In this document: positions 53,440 through 64,000 of the stretch, one piece after another
Layout: each line of letters begins with the position of its first letter
How positions within the stretch are numbered: position 1 is the first letter of the stretch
NCBI GenBank assembly: GCA_039090855.1
Contig: CM076995.1
Span: forward strand, 121,036,270 to 121,100,269
From: Macrothele yani
Lineage: Eukaryota > Arthropoda > Arachnida > Araneae > Macrothelidae
Length of the DNA: 64,000 bases
Direction: 5' to 3'
Notes under the pieces: model-generated
Databases searched by the model: none
What the model was told of the DNA's origin: nothing
The model's input: the letters and a program-made list of their open reading frames with translations, nothing else
Program-made: the position numbers and the translations under genes

Positions 53440-54719
53440 GCTTCATTAACATCCATCACACGCCACACACAAGACCTTTTGTACTTCATAATCTTTTTCT
53501 CAAGCAGACATTCCTGAATCTGGTCCTCCCATGATTTCCTTGGCCTTCCTTTACTTTTCTTTCCTGCCACTTAGACTGAAAAATTCTCTGAGTCAGAACC
53601 ATATCATTCATTCTTTCAATGTGACCAAACCACCGAAGAATATTAGTCTCCACCTTACTAACAACATTTTGCCTCACTTTACACACCTGTAACACATCTT
53701 TATTCTTCACATGATCAGAGCATGTCTGCCCACAAACTCCCCGTAAGTAACGCATCTCCCCATCACACAAATGACTCCTATATCCAGAGTAGCAGAATGT
53801 AGACGTACGCGCGTACACTGTTCGTGGATAGTTTCAAAATTATTAGCAGATTTTGCAGATAGTTTTTGCTTGTAGATTAAGAAAAAATAAAAATGTTATT
53901 TACAGCAATTAAAATACTTATTCAAGGCTTTACTCAGATTAATATACTTAATTCTATTTTAACTTGAAGAACTTTTCAATTTTCACATCTGAGTTCTTTT
54001 GTTTTTACAGACGTTTCTGGCCTCTAGATTTTATCAAGGTCTGTTCTCAATGTATAGGAACTGTATCAAAAGTTTCGTTTACACAGAAAGAATTTAAATT
54101 TTATTGCCAGGTCCCTCTGGCAGTTGCCAGTTATTAAATTTAAAATATTTTCCTTATGTATTTTGTAAGTCTACTATTTTTTGAGTTAAGTTGTTGAAAA
54201 TGCTATTTATAATTTTTGAAGGTTCATTAATAGGACTTTTTCTGGATATAAGAACTTTCTTTAAGTCTCTTTTATATGACTTTCTTTTAGTCTCTTGTTT
54301 TTATGTGGTTCATAGTGTCCAATATTTTAATATTTTGCCATAAAGGTCCATTTTACACACATTGCTGCACATTTAATTGTAATATACTTATTTTGTCCTC
54401 ATCTATAATTATTTATTGTTTTATTAATTTTTCTTTACATTATCTTTTTCTATTTATATCGTTGTTCACGCTTCGAGGGTTTGCAGCATGTATTCTGTTT
54501 CAGTGGTTGCGTACGCAGATGCATTTTATTTTTATACAACTGTGCCTATATCTCTTTTGCAGTTCCCAGGTTTCACTGAAATACATACACAGCCATTCGG
54601 GACTTCCTTGAGAACCCATCATTCCTGTGAAATCCTAAGGCAGCTATGACTTTTGACAGAGAATTCACTTGCCTACTAATTTCACCATCTAATTTGTTCT
54701 CTCTGTCAAACATACTTCT
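53440..54719 (-). pseudogene. LINE reverse transcriptase C-terminal relics
   Basis: At 54600-54720 the minus strand reads SMFDRENKLDGEISRQVNSL with SKVIAALGF, the thumb region. At 53486-53818, KNKDVLQVCKVRQNVVSKVE, ILRWFGHIERMNDMVLTQRI and FQSKWQERKVKEG form the usual C-terminus of endonuclease/RT LINEs. Between them, 53830-54480 is AT-rich and probably contains another decayed insertion. These belong with the N-terminal RT part at 61775-63130, separated by the Penelope-like nest. Confidence 0.7.
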
Positions 54720-55790
54720 GATGTGTAATAGATCATCTTGCAAATCCTGTTTCTCACATTGTATATATTATTAGAACGATGGTAAGCTTATATGCTGTTG
54801 TATGTGCATAGCAAATTTTCAAGATGTGAAAAATGAACAGGTAAGAAGATTTGACAAAAATTTAGACTCGCCACATCTTAATTTTTTCAGTCGCTGTTCA
54901 TAATTTATTGTCATTGTTGATGCATATTCAGTAGGTACAAAAACCGAAAGATATGGAAAATGAATGAAGTAGAGTTTGAAACCATTAATGAATAAAAAAC
55001 AGCAAAAAACCCCATGAAACAAAGGAAATCAAAGTTGTTGAAAAAATTATTAAAAATTGAAAAAAACAGCATTACAACTTGAGAAAAACCTTAAATCCAG
55101 CTATGTATGTATATAAGCTATATCCTCCACCAACGTGTCCAGACATGTTTCAGCCATGTTGACAAGGCTTTCCTCAGTGGTGGATGTTGTCTTTGCTAAC
55201 ACTGCTACTTCTTCATTGTCAGATGGAACCACTGGCATCTCATCATACCTGGCAACATCATGATCAGCATTGCACATGTTGCTCCATCTGGTGGATGTTT
55301 ATACTGTGATTTCTTCAGTTTTACAGTTCAATTTCTGTTTTTTCTTGTTTAATCAAGTATTTCCATGCATATTATAGTTCAGTTAGCAAGTTAGTATTAC
55401 AATTGTATTTCTTAGTCTTCTCAATAGTGATGATGGCTTTCAGATATTAAAATTTGTCTATGCTTGTGGTGTGAAGTTATCATATGGGTATGTTTCCAGT
55501 TGGGTACAGAATTATTGAGGCAATATTGTATTAATAATGTTTTTATTTGTTTTTTATTCCAGTTATTTATATGATTATTTAGTCTAATGTTCAAGTTCCT
55601 TTTAACACTTCCTACATAGATAGCATTATTGCAGCTTTTGTTGGCTTGTGGTAATACGGGAATTTGTTAAACACCTGCTTTATTTAAGACAGAGATGGGG
55701 TCATTATTTAGAGTTAATAATGTGTCAGTATGGACTTTTTCAGCAGTCCAAAGGCCAGCTTTATGACACTCAGTCTTCAGTAAATCAATA
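54720..55790 (-). mobile_element. Penelope-like element, 3' part
   Basis: On the minus strand a decayed GIY-YIG endonuclease end is readable at 55345-55790 (NAIYVGSVKRNLNIRLNNHI, then SHHKHRQILISESHHHY). It is followed by about 600 bp of 3' sequence with GTTTCAGCCATGTTGAC-like text inverted. That 3' part is repeated in inverted orientation at 61167-61765. RT upstream is missing. Confidence 0.6.
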
Positions 55791-56362
55791 ACACAGGTCT
55801 GCAAAAAAAAAAATTTTCAGCTGCATGGGATGTTTTTGGTAAATGTTATGTTTTTCGAGCGTGCTGAATCAAAAAATAACCTCCATTTCCCTCCATCATG
55901 TACAGTTTTTTTGCAAAATACAAGGTGTTTGTATAAAAAAAGCATAACAATAATGAGAAAACCACCATTTCATTACAATGAACTAAAAAATATTTCTTAT
56001 AATAAACAAACAATTTCTTCATGAAATGTACTTAACATTCCGTGTTCATTCTTTTTGCCTATGAAACCTTTTCTTTTTCTCTTTGATACTTCTCCGAACA
56101 CGCTTCCGCTTTCCACTTTCTGTTTCCCGCTTGAGCATCCAACAGTAGTCAGCTAGCATATTGACATCCCATCGTCCTTGGTAACGTCTCTCGATATCAC
56201 GGACATCTTGGTGAAATCTTTCACCCTGCTCTTCACTGAGGGCTCCCAAGTTTTTGGGAAAATAGTCGACATGGGAGTGTAGGAAATAAACTTTTAAGCT
56301 CATCTTGCATCCTTGAGCTTTATACGCAGCCAACATGTGTTGTACAATATTTTTGTAGTGAG

Positions 56363-58853
56363 TAAAGATCAAAACTGGTGATTTTTTCTAGTGGCCATTG
56401 GCCAGTGGATGGTCAAGATCTTGTGGTCACTTTACTTATGGTTATTTGTGTTGTATACACATTTTATCACTGCACTGTATATCTTTCATATATTTAGACA
56501 TAGGTAAATTCAAGCTTAGTAGTTACAAGGGCCAACTTTCTATTGCCCAGTGCAATTAAATGCATAAATATAATCTTAAAAGCTATATATTTTTTCAACA
56601 AAAGGTCAACCACATTTTCTAGACAAACAATTCTTATTGAAAAAATAATTTAATCATTTTTATTTGGTCTCACTCTATGTTCTTGAATAAAATCTCTTCA
56701 CCATAAATTGATAGCAATGGATGGGTCAAAATTTTCAAGCAATACTTTGGCTTACTTTAATTGCTGCCTATTTTCTAAAGTCATATTTTGCATAAGCATT
56801 GTCTTGTCATCAAGAATATTGCCCATGATGCTTGTATTCTCTTAACTTCTGCATTGCTTGGCAAAATGGTCAGCAGTATTTCAACAATTCGTGCAATGAC
56901 CTTCTTGTACTAAAAATTACTTGTTTTCAATTTCTGTAGCAGTTTCTGGTGTGTTATTGGTGGTCAAAAATAAACAGACATGTTTTGAAGCTGCTTCCAT
57001 TCTGCTAATTACAAATTTTTCTTTTCATTACTTTTTGTTTTTGGTTAGGTTCTTCTTGGTGTCAAAATAAAAACAGGCTATAGAGCTTTCAAAAATGAAT
57101 TTCACATCTCATGGCAGAATCATTCTGTGGTACTGTGTGGTTGCCAGTACTGAATCATGGCTATACATCTGCCATAGTTTATTAGTCTGGGAGAAAATGG
57201 GATATCAACCTGGTCACCTTGTTTTTACAGACTCACAACAATTCCTAACCATTATACAGAAAAAAATCTACTAATTTCCTATTTTGGTTGTAATAAATAT
57301 TATGTTAAAGTCAATGATAAACCTTCATATGTATTGAAAACATAGTAGTGACGATAAAAACACATGCACAGTTGCCAAATGTCCTGATTCAATCAGATTA
57401 TGTCAGTTTTCAAACCCAATGTGGGGGATTTTTTTCCCCTCACAAAACGTCCAGCATAAATAGAATTTTAACGATTTATCATTTTTTTCTTGTTTGCTAC
57501 TACCACTGACCACAGATACTGTAAGTGCAATGAATTTTCTGTAGTCAGTACGGGAATCGTTGATCCACTATGGAGTACTGGAAACATCAAATATATAGCG
57601 GAAGTAGAAAATCTCTGAAATGTTATTCAACATTTGTACAAAGTTTAGTTTCATGTTTTCAAGATTCTAACATTTATTAGACATTTTTGGGATTGTTTAT
57701 TGGTTATTTCTAATATCGTAACATTTGTTCAATATAATTTTGGCCTCTTCATGCTGTTTGCCACCCGAAAATGATTGCTTTAACACGGATGAAAACGTTC
57801 CATAATTTTCTAAATTTCAATTTTTTTTTTTTACCCTAAGCTGCCTTTCCTCCCTTTCTGGTTATATTCTTATTTTTTATATTTTTCTGATTATGTTTCT
57901 CGTTTTTAATATCTTTGGTAACAATAAAAAAGAACAACTTCTTATTTTAAGAATTTTTTCTAGTGAAGTTTTTGCTACTTCTATCAGCATGTTCTTCATA
58001 ACCAATCTGTACAGATAATATTTTTCCGCTTTCGCTTTTTAAAGCTAAATTAAATTTCAACATCAGTACTTAATCTGGCCATGATGAAATCAGTAATTTC
58101 CGTGATCTGTAAAATTATCATCGCAGCAGAGTGAACAATGGAGTAACGTTTTTTGATATTTAATTGTGCTGAAAAACTTTTTTCCCCATACCTTAGTAAC
58201 ATTTTGCTGTATTAAGGGGCAGAGCAAGAATTTATTTTTATTTTGTTTAAAGCGAAATTAATGTTCCAAAAGCTACTGCTTACACACGTGCAAAGGAAAC
58301 ATGACTCCATGTTGAATGAAAGATGGACGAAAAGTGAAGTCCTGATTTTGAACTTTTTTCTTTTTGTAAACAAAAGGAAAAATGTTTGCCTTTTTTGTTA
58401 ATAAATTAGAAGTGCCTAAACTATGAGAAACCATGCATTTTCAGAGAAGTTTAGTACTTTAAAAAACAAGCTGCTGAGATGGCTTGTGACATAACAGTTC
58501 CATCTATAGCCACAGATGTACATTCTCAATATGGTTACTTTGTGCCCCAACTGAAGTGGGAAAACAAAAATAGCCACTCCCTTTCTTGAAAAGTGAATCT
58601 ACAATATAAAGAGACCGCACCCACTTATTTGCGGAGGAAAGGGCTGTTTTTCACCACGCGTGAGTTGGATGATTTGAAGATGTATTTTCTAATTAACAGA
58701 AGTGTTTATAAAATTGCAAATGAACTCTATAAATGAAAAAATAATTTGGCTGAAAAATTTTCAAGCGTGGCGACTAAACTAACTTTTTCTACTGGCCACT
58801 TTGTGTTATCCAGTCGCCATGTGGCAAGTGGCGACTGCTAATTTTAATCTTTA
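56363..58853 (-). mobile_element. hAT element nested in the MAPRGCVIS-type gene
   Basis: Ends TAAAGATCAAAACTGGTGA (56363) and, inversely from 58853, TAAAGATTAAAATTAGCAG. Exact octamers GTAGTGAG lie at 56355-56362 and 58854-58861. Removing it rejoins the host gene (…DPHY to YKNIVQ). A relic at 49650-51110 is related. Confidence 0.9.
56640..56910 (-). pseudogene. hAT transposase C-terminal relic
   Basis: Minus-strand scraps read a damaged PSNAEV motif followed by NILDDKTMLMQNMTLENRQQ and ENFDPSIAINLW. This is the end of the hAT dimerisation domain and tail. Stops and frameshifts abound. The remaining element (56910-58800) is too decayed for me to read. Confidence 0.6.
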
Positions 58854-60419
58854 GTAGTGAGGGTCTTTATTAGTATTACCCAAAAACTTGTGCACTACGT
58901 CTTTGAAATAGTCCCACACTTCTTTTTCTTTTTCTCCCATTGTTTCTGAAAAGAGGGGATCGGATAACAATTTTCGTATGTCGGGGTCAGCAAAAACTCC
59001 CTCTTTCAACTTGGTTTCAGACTGTTTTGGGAACTTGGAACACAGATATCTGAAACATTCCCCATCTTTTGGCAGTGATTTCACAAACTGCTTCATAAGC
59101 CCCAATTTAATATGAAGAGGTGGTAATAAAACCTTTTTGGTTTCTTTCTTTTCAGGAAGAACCAAGGTTGTATTAATGACGTTATTTTCGCCGGGGATTA
59201 AGGCGTCTCGAAGTGGCCAGTCAGTTTTTGTCCAATGGAGATCTCTGGCTCGACTGTCCCACAAGCAAAGGAAGCAGGGATATTTCATATAACCTGCCTG
59301 CTGGCCTAACAACACGGTTATGGCCTAACAACACGGTTAGTATTTTGAAATCTCCACAAAGCATTCAGCAATGTTCTTGATATTTTATTTTCTTAAGAAT
59401 CATTGCCACATCGTTATAATTTTCCTCCAAATGCACCGAGTGTCCTACAGAAAGTGATGTAAATTTATTCCCATTATGCAGGAAGACTGCTTTGGCTTGT
59501 TTTTGAGGATTCAATGAATATGCGCCACTCAGATAAATCATATTCTATTTAAAAACACTTCATTAGCCCTTGAACATCACTACAAAAAACTAGATTTACC
59601 TCTTTGGAGAAAAATGTAGTGAATTCTCTCTCTCTATCTCTGTGCCTGTACCACGAAAATGAGGTTCCAGGTGATAGCAGGTTTTTATTTTTTATTCTTG
59701 ACCCCAGCAATTCGGCAGCATCTTATGAAAGGCCTAACTAAATCTCTAACCAGGTCATTGAGCTTGCTTTGATGAAAAAGTTGAGGTCCCTCATCAACAG
59801 AAAAATCTGAACTAAATTCGTCCTGGGGAGGTAATGTGTTTCCGTCCTCAGAATCACTCAGGATATCATCCAAACTGGAAGGTGGGTGTGGAACTGGTAT
59901 TGCAGAGCTATGAGGCACTGGACGAATAGCTGGATTTAGGTTTGGGTAAGATATTTTATTTTTATTTTTTGTATTGAAACCTTTTACATCTACCGAACAG
60001 AAATAGCAGTCGGTAGTGTGGTTTTGCTTTTCATGCCACATCATAGGAATGCCAAAACGAAATGAGTGTTTCTTACCCTTAAACCACAAACAGAGATCTT
60101 CCTCTCACCTTCTGCACACCTTATGAGGAGCCCAGGCTTTGTCTTGATCCCCATGTTTCAACTTGAAGTAAGCAAAATACACTTTCTTCACGGAATCACT
60201 TATGTTTCTTTGTTGATTTTTAACAGTGTATTCACCACAAATAAAACAAAAGTTGTCAGGAGAAATAACACAACCTCTTGGAGCCATAATACGTATATAA
60301 CTAACAACACGAGCACAGTCACGTTTGAATGCCCAATGTAAACTGATTGTGGCTCCTCGCTGTTTGTATACACCGCATTGAGTACACACACTGACTCTCC
60401 GTACATCTAGAAGCAAACG

Positions 60420-61140
60420 CTTTTCCTGTGGTGAAGCAAATGGAAACTAGCCTCGCTCCCTTCAAAAAGACCAGTGAAATAACACGTAAAACATAGGTGA
60501 ACACGAGAGCGAACAAGGTTATGTTGACACCTGCGTGTCTGCCGATCATCTCTCTCTGTAGTATCGGCAACACCTGCTTCTTCCTCTGGCTCGATAAAAA
60601 ATGTTCCAAAATGGCACTGCATGTAAATAAAAAAACAAAACAGCAAAAAGTTTCTTATTTGAAACATGATCAAATCTGACAATACGCTTGTTTATACTCA
60701 TTCCTAATACCCTAGAGAACGTGTATAAACATCCTCAACCCAGCCAGTAAGATTCCTCACTTTTCGCTATAAACAAATTAAAGCGGTTGGGACATGATCA
60801 ACCTGAGCTTCCTCACACCGCCAACACTACCCTTGCCCTGCCACCCTTCCACTGCTCCACTGCCCCCACCCCTTCTGCTCATTTTCTCTTTGTATAAGTT
60901 ATTCTTGAGACTCATTCTAATACATATTAAATGAAGGTAAGTAATCACTTTTGCATAGGATTTTTAGAATCAAGAATAGGGTACCAGATTTCGAGTTAAA
61001 CGGGAGTTTCACTCTAAATGAAACTACAAACACGAGTTTTGGAAGAAAACCTGACGTGATGGAATTTTTTGAGTATTTTCCCCGGTTTCAGTGAGTAAAA
61101 ATCTGTACGAAACAGTATAAAAATCCTGTGCAGTTTTTTG
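60420..61140. other. Upstream region of the MAPRGCVIS-type gene
   Basis: It lies between the gene start and the right TIR. GC-rich, CCCC-containing sequence at 60820-60880 (CTGCCCCCACCCCTTC) could be a promoter region. No coding evidence. Confidence 0.35.
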
Positions 61141-61166
61141 GTTGCAGACCTGTGTAATTGGTTGGA

Positions 61167-61765
61167 ACAGAAATTTAACCATAAAACTGAAGAAATCACA
61201 TTATAAACATCCACCAGATGGAGCAACATGCGCGATGCGGATCATGATGTTGCCAGGTATGATGAACTGGCTGTGAAGAAGTAGCAATGTTAATAAAGAC
61301 ATTGTCGACCACTGAGAAAGGCCATGTTGACATGGTTGAAACACGTCTGAACACCACAGTGGAGGATATAGCTTATACACATAGCTAAATTTAAAGTTTT
61401 TCTCAAGATTGTAACACTCGTTTTTATCCGTTTTTAATTGTTTTTTCAACTTTATTTCCTTCGTTTAATTTTTTTAGCTGTTTTTTATTAATTAATGGTT
61501 TAAAACTTTACTTCATTCATCTTCCATATCTTTTGGTCTTTGTACCTACTGGTTATGCATCAACAATGATAATAAATTATGAACAGCAACTGAAAAAATA
61601 GATTTGGTGAGTTCTTAATATTTGTCAAATCTTTTTACCTAGGTTTGTTTTTCATGTCTTGAAAATTTGCTATGTATATACAACAGCATATAAGCTTACC
61701 CCTGTCCTAATAATATATACAATGTGAGAAACAGAATTTGCTGGAGGATCTGTTATTCATCTATT
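61167..61765 (+). mobile_element. Penelope-like 3' region, inverted copy
   Basis: An inverted copy of 54720-55341. Both contain CATGTTGCTCCATCTGGTGG (here as its complement) and share ACATTGTATATATTATTAG. It lies 12 bp from the TIR of the 55791-61155 transposon and abuts LINE RT sequence at about 61770. Confidence 0.7.
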
Positions 61766-61774
61766 ATACAATAT

Positions 61775-63130
61775 TAAAATGGGAGCTCATATTCCTTCAT
61801 TCTTTCAATTAGTTCTCTCAGAACATGGATGTAATCTGTAGTACTGCAACCACTCCTCAATCCAGTTTGTTCTCTCGGTTGAACCATGTCTAGTGTCACC
61901 TTCAAGAATATGTGAAAGAACCTTAGTGAAGATTTTATAAACCACTGATAGGTGGCTGATGGATCTGTAGTTCTCCCAAGATCCACAATACCACTTTTTT
62001 TTACATAGCAGGATCATTGTAGCATTGTCACAATCAAGAATCATCCCTTCATTGAGACATCTAGTGAAAACTTTGGTGAGTGTCATTTCTTTTTCTCACT
62101 GGCTTCTTGCATAATGTCAATGATAATTCCATCTTCACCTGGAGCTCTTGCCTGTTTCATGTTCTTAATTGTATGTCAGGGTTCCCACTCAACCTGGAAT
62201 TCTCAGGGAATTTGAAAATGGTTCCAAAAATCAGGGAAAACTCAGGGAAAATTGCCCTTTTTGAAAAAATTAGGGAAAACTCAGGGAAAAATTACCCCCC
62301 CCCTTTTTTTGTAAAAATCAATGGATACTTTATTTTGCCAAAAAAACTTTTGTTTCAAGATTTCAAACTTTTGCTTGCAATTACTTCCTGCCTAGAATTT
62401 GGTAGATCTTACTTTCAGTTATATTAAGTATTTCCTTTATTCTCTAAAAAAAGATGCAAAATTGAATTTTTAAAATTGCCAGTTATTAAACTTTTGTTCA
62501 ATTTCTGCAGGCAGTTGTTATAACATGGAACAATTAGGCACAATGGCTCCTGCTTGAAGAAACACTTCACAAGAGAACCAACCAAATGATGGATCAAAGT
62601 CCTTTGTCTGTTGGTTCTCTTGAAACATGTTTCTTTGAACAGAGCCATTTCATCATTCAGCTTAGCTGGATTGTGTTATAGAAAAACTGAAACTATTCAA
62701 CTGACAGATTTTTTCTTACATATGACCTGTTTCTATGGGAATGTATTTACAAATTCCATGAAGGTTAGTATTCACAAAAGTTCACGGAACTTTAGTACAG
62801 GAAATAATGTGCACAGTTAGTTGTTATTAATGAAAAGCAGGTAACTTTATACAGACAAATTACGTAAAGAATTTATAAGTGTGTGCTTTGATGAGAAAAA
62901 TGAATGGAATGGAATGAAATGTAACAATTCTTTGCAACATGGCACTCTGAAAAACTTTGAAAACCACCTGGAGAACCTGGAAAAGTCAGGTAATTTTTTT
63001 ATTAATTTTGAGTGGGAACCCTGTATGTGCAACTTCTGTTGGGAGGATTGGAGGAAGTTCACAACTGAATTTCTTTATGTCTTCTGTGATACTTTTTACA
63101 CTGTCTTGCATAGCTCTATAAAAAACTGAA
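61775..63130 (-). pseudogene. LINE reverse transcriptase, N-terminal part
   Basis: The minus strand reads an upstream linker (about 63024-63130, ending PTEVA), continuing beyond the insert 62177-63023 as HTIKNMKQARAPGEDGI. Then LTKVFTRCLNEGMILD, ATMILLCKKK, SENYRSI-like text, SVVYKIFTKVLSHILE, and (frame shifted) TLDMVQPREQTGLRSGCSTT with HVLRELIERMKEYELPF. These are RT motifs 0-2 of a CR1/RTE/Jockey-like LINE. The chain ends at the Penelope insertion. Confidence 0.75.
62177..63023. mobile_element. Non-autonomous TIR element, 5-bp TSD
   Basis: CAGGGTTCCCACTCAACCTG at 62177 and, inversely from 63023, CAGGGTTCCCACTCAAAATT. TATGT flanks directly on both sides (62172-62176, 63024-63028). Subterminal CAGGGAAAACTCAGGGAAAA repeats follow the left end. 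Removing it restores the LINE frame. Confidence 0.8.
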
Positions 63131-63294
63131 GAGCCAAAACATTAGGACTAGCACGCACATCTTTATGCAAATCTAAGGAACTGCAGGTAAATGATGGCAC
63201 GTGTGAAGGTCATGAAATGAATATATAAGATAAGATAGATGGGGAGTGCAATATTTTGTAGTTTGCTCTGGGCTCAGAAAAGTTTAGTTATACC

Positions 63295-63432
63295 TCTGGT
63301 TACATTCATAAGAAACCACTCCAAAAGCCTACGAAATGTAATTTTCCACCCACTAAAAACTTATTTAAAAGCAGCTGAAACAGATATTTTTGTTCAACAT
63401 AACCATTAAAATTGCTGTGACTGATTTGGAGT

Positions 63433-63437
<5 letters not shown>
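63295..63437 (+). repeat. Diverged repeat, copy 2
   Basis: It matches 41190-41335 (AAACCACTCCAAAAGC..., TTAAAATTGCTGTGACTGAT, GAGTGGCAG). The copy ends where the GA repeat begins. Confidence 0.5.
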
Positions 63438-63504
<67 letters not shown>

Positions 63505-63510
63505 GAGAGC
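63437..63510. repeat. (GA)n(CAGA)n microsatellite
   Basis: About 19 GA units followed by about seven CAGA units. Confidence 0.95.
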
Positions 63511-63841
63511 TGTTGTATGTTAATTGTATCTCACTGGCAGCGCATCCAAGACTCTGTGGATGGCACTCACCCCTGGTTTTGCAAAGCCACCAGAACTACA
63601 ATGGGATGCATGCCCTCTGCCAATCTCTTGCTTGTATCTCAGCTGAATTAAAATGAACTATTGTTTCCATTTGTTATGGTTATCCCCCTCCCCTAGAAAA
63701 CAAATAGCTGAAATTGCAGATTATCATATTTTTCATAATGTAAAATGCACCCCCCCCCTCCCAAATTGGTGTCAAAATCTCCCTCTGTCTTATTTGTTGA
63801 AGATAATTAATTGCCATTAATGTATATGCACATATACTTCT

Positions 63842-64000
63842 ATCATCATCATCGTCAACCATTATCAATCCATTGCTGGAGGAAGGTCTCTCCAAGCCTC
63901 TTCCACAACGGTCTGTCTTGTGCCAGTCTCCTCCATGTTACTCCCGCATACTTTAGAATTTTATCCACCCATCTCCCATGTGGTCTTCTTCTGAGTCTTT
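63842..64000 (-). mobile_element. LINE 3' end, cut by the window edge
   Basis: The same family as 42843-43040: minus-strand RRRPHGRWVDKILKYAGV and WRRLAQDRPLWKRLGETF-like text, then a TGA-repeat tail (ATCATCATCATCG at 63843). It continues beyond 64000. Confidence 0.75.

Larger units (their letters stand above)
56046..60287 (-). pseudogene. Uncharacterised repeat-borne protein (MAPRGCVIS family)
   Basis: Colinear pieces: start MAPRGCVISPDNFCFICGEY (60287) with a Cys-rich N-terminus reaching AWAPHKVCRR (60105). Then WFKGKKHSFRFGIPMMWHEK with NHTTDCYFCSVDVKGFN, a Pro/acidic linker and a helical end (59685-60089). A degraded SPGTSFSWYR segment (about 59640) and QKQAKAVFLHNGNKFTSLSV (about 59480) come next. 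Then GYMKYPCFLCLWDSRARDLH to HKFLGNTNKDPHY (58851-59315) and, beyond the hAT, HYKNIVQHMLAAYKAQGCKM with EEQGERFHQDVRDIERRYQG and a basic tail (56046-56355). I know this family only as multicopy, uncharacterised arthropod/cnidarian proteins. Breaks include a 19-bp duplication near 59298-59337 and several frameshifts. Confidence 0.75.
55791..61155 (-). mobile_element. DNA transposon carrying an uncharacterised arthropod gene
   Basis: ACACAGGTCTGCAA at 55791 is matched inversely at 61142-61155. Similarity between the two ends continues for about 150 bp with substitutions (for example CCATCATGTACAGTTTTT against CCATCACGTCAGGTTTTC). The single gene inside runs on the minus strand. It is interrupted by a hAT at 56363-58853. 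Target duplication is not clear (flanks TCAATA and AATTGG). The superfamily is unassigned. Confidence 0.65.

Noticed and set aside
60105..60416. Separate host gene with an upstream extension (from 60416)
   Set aside because: The 43 residues before MAPRGCVIS show no family similarity. The product is the N-terminus of the transposon-borne gene.

Overview
The window is eukaryotic, AT-rich and almost certainly arthropod. It is dense with Tc1/mariner, hAT, BEL/Pao, I-like LINE, Penelope-like and tRNA-derived SINE sequences, and has long homopolymer and microsatellite runs. I could not identify the species; the repertoire would fit a chelicerate or another arthropod with a large genome. I find no convincing host protein-coding gene and no canonical RNA gene. 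Nearly everything recognisable is mobile DNA, mostly broken and often nested three or four deep.

Left part (1-22 kb): a Tc1 element (1-2269) interrupted by three tRNA-headed SINEs; a second Tc1 relic; a decayed gene of an uncharacterised, repeat-associated protein family (3650-5970); a foldback repeat; a Tc1 element with perfect 23-bp ends (6775-10030) carrying a 1.7-kb insert; a Tc1/mariner-like element with palindromic ends (12587-14274) holding a dimeric SINE; a nest of hAT containing mariner-like containing hAT containing SINE (14969-19112); and a mariner split by a hAT MITE (20017-21990).

Middle (22-37.4 kb): one LINE of the RNase H-bearing I-like group runs from ORF1 (zinc knuckles, then C2H2 fingers) to a poly(A) tail. 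It is split by two SINEs and by a complete BEL/Pao LTR retrotransposon (23670-32753, 431-bp LTRs, CAGGC target duplication, tRNA-Lys primer site). The BEL element is itself split at its gag zinc knuckle by a hAT transposon (25392-28154). That transposon has perfect 15-bp ends, an 8-bp target duplication and the only long uninterrupted transposase frame in the window (597 aa).

Right part (37.4-64 kb): a 45-bp minisatellite; a piggyBac fragment; a hAT containing a Tc1 (41480-44029); and a 4.5-kb ZMYM1-type hAT with exact borders (44740-49213). About 2.4 kb further on, the pre-insertion version of that hAT's target site is found captured inside a SINE. Then come a decayed hAT split by a mariner (49800-51055) and a four-level nest (about 53.4-63.1 kb): a LINE relic contains an inverted Penelope-like pair, which contains a DNA transposon carrying a widespread uncharacterised arthropod gene, which contains a further hAT.

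The genes do not form a pathway. The value of the window is its insertion order, which several target-site duplications resolve clearly, and two repeat-borne protein families (3650-5970 and 55791-61155) that I know only as uncharacterised. All coordinates and similarities were read by eye.
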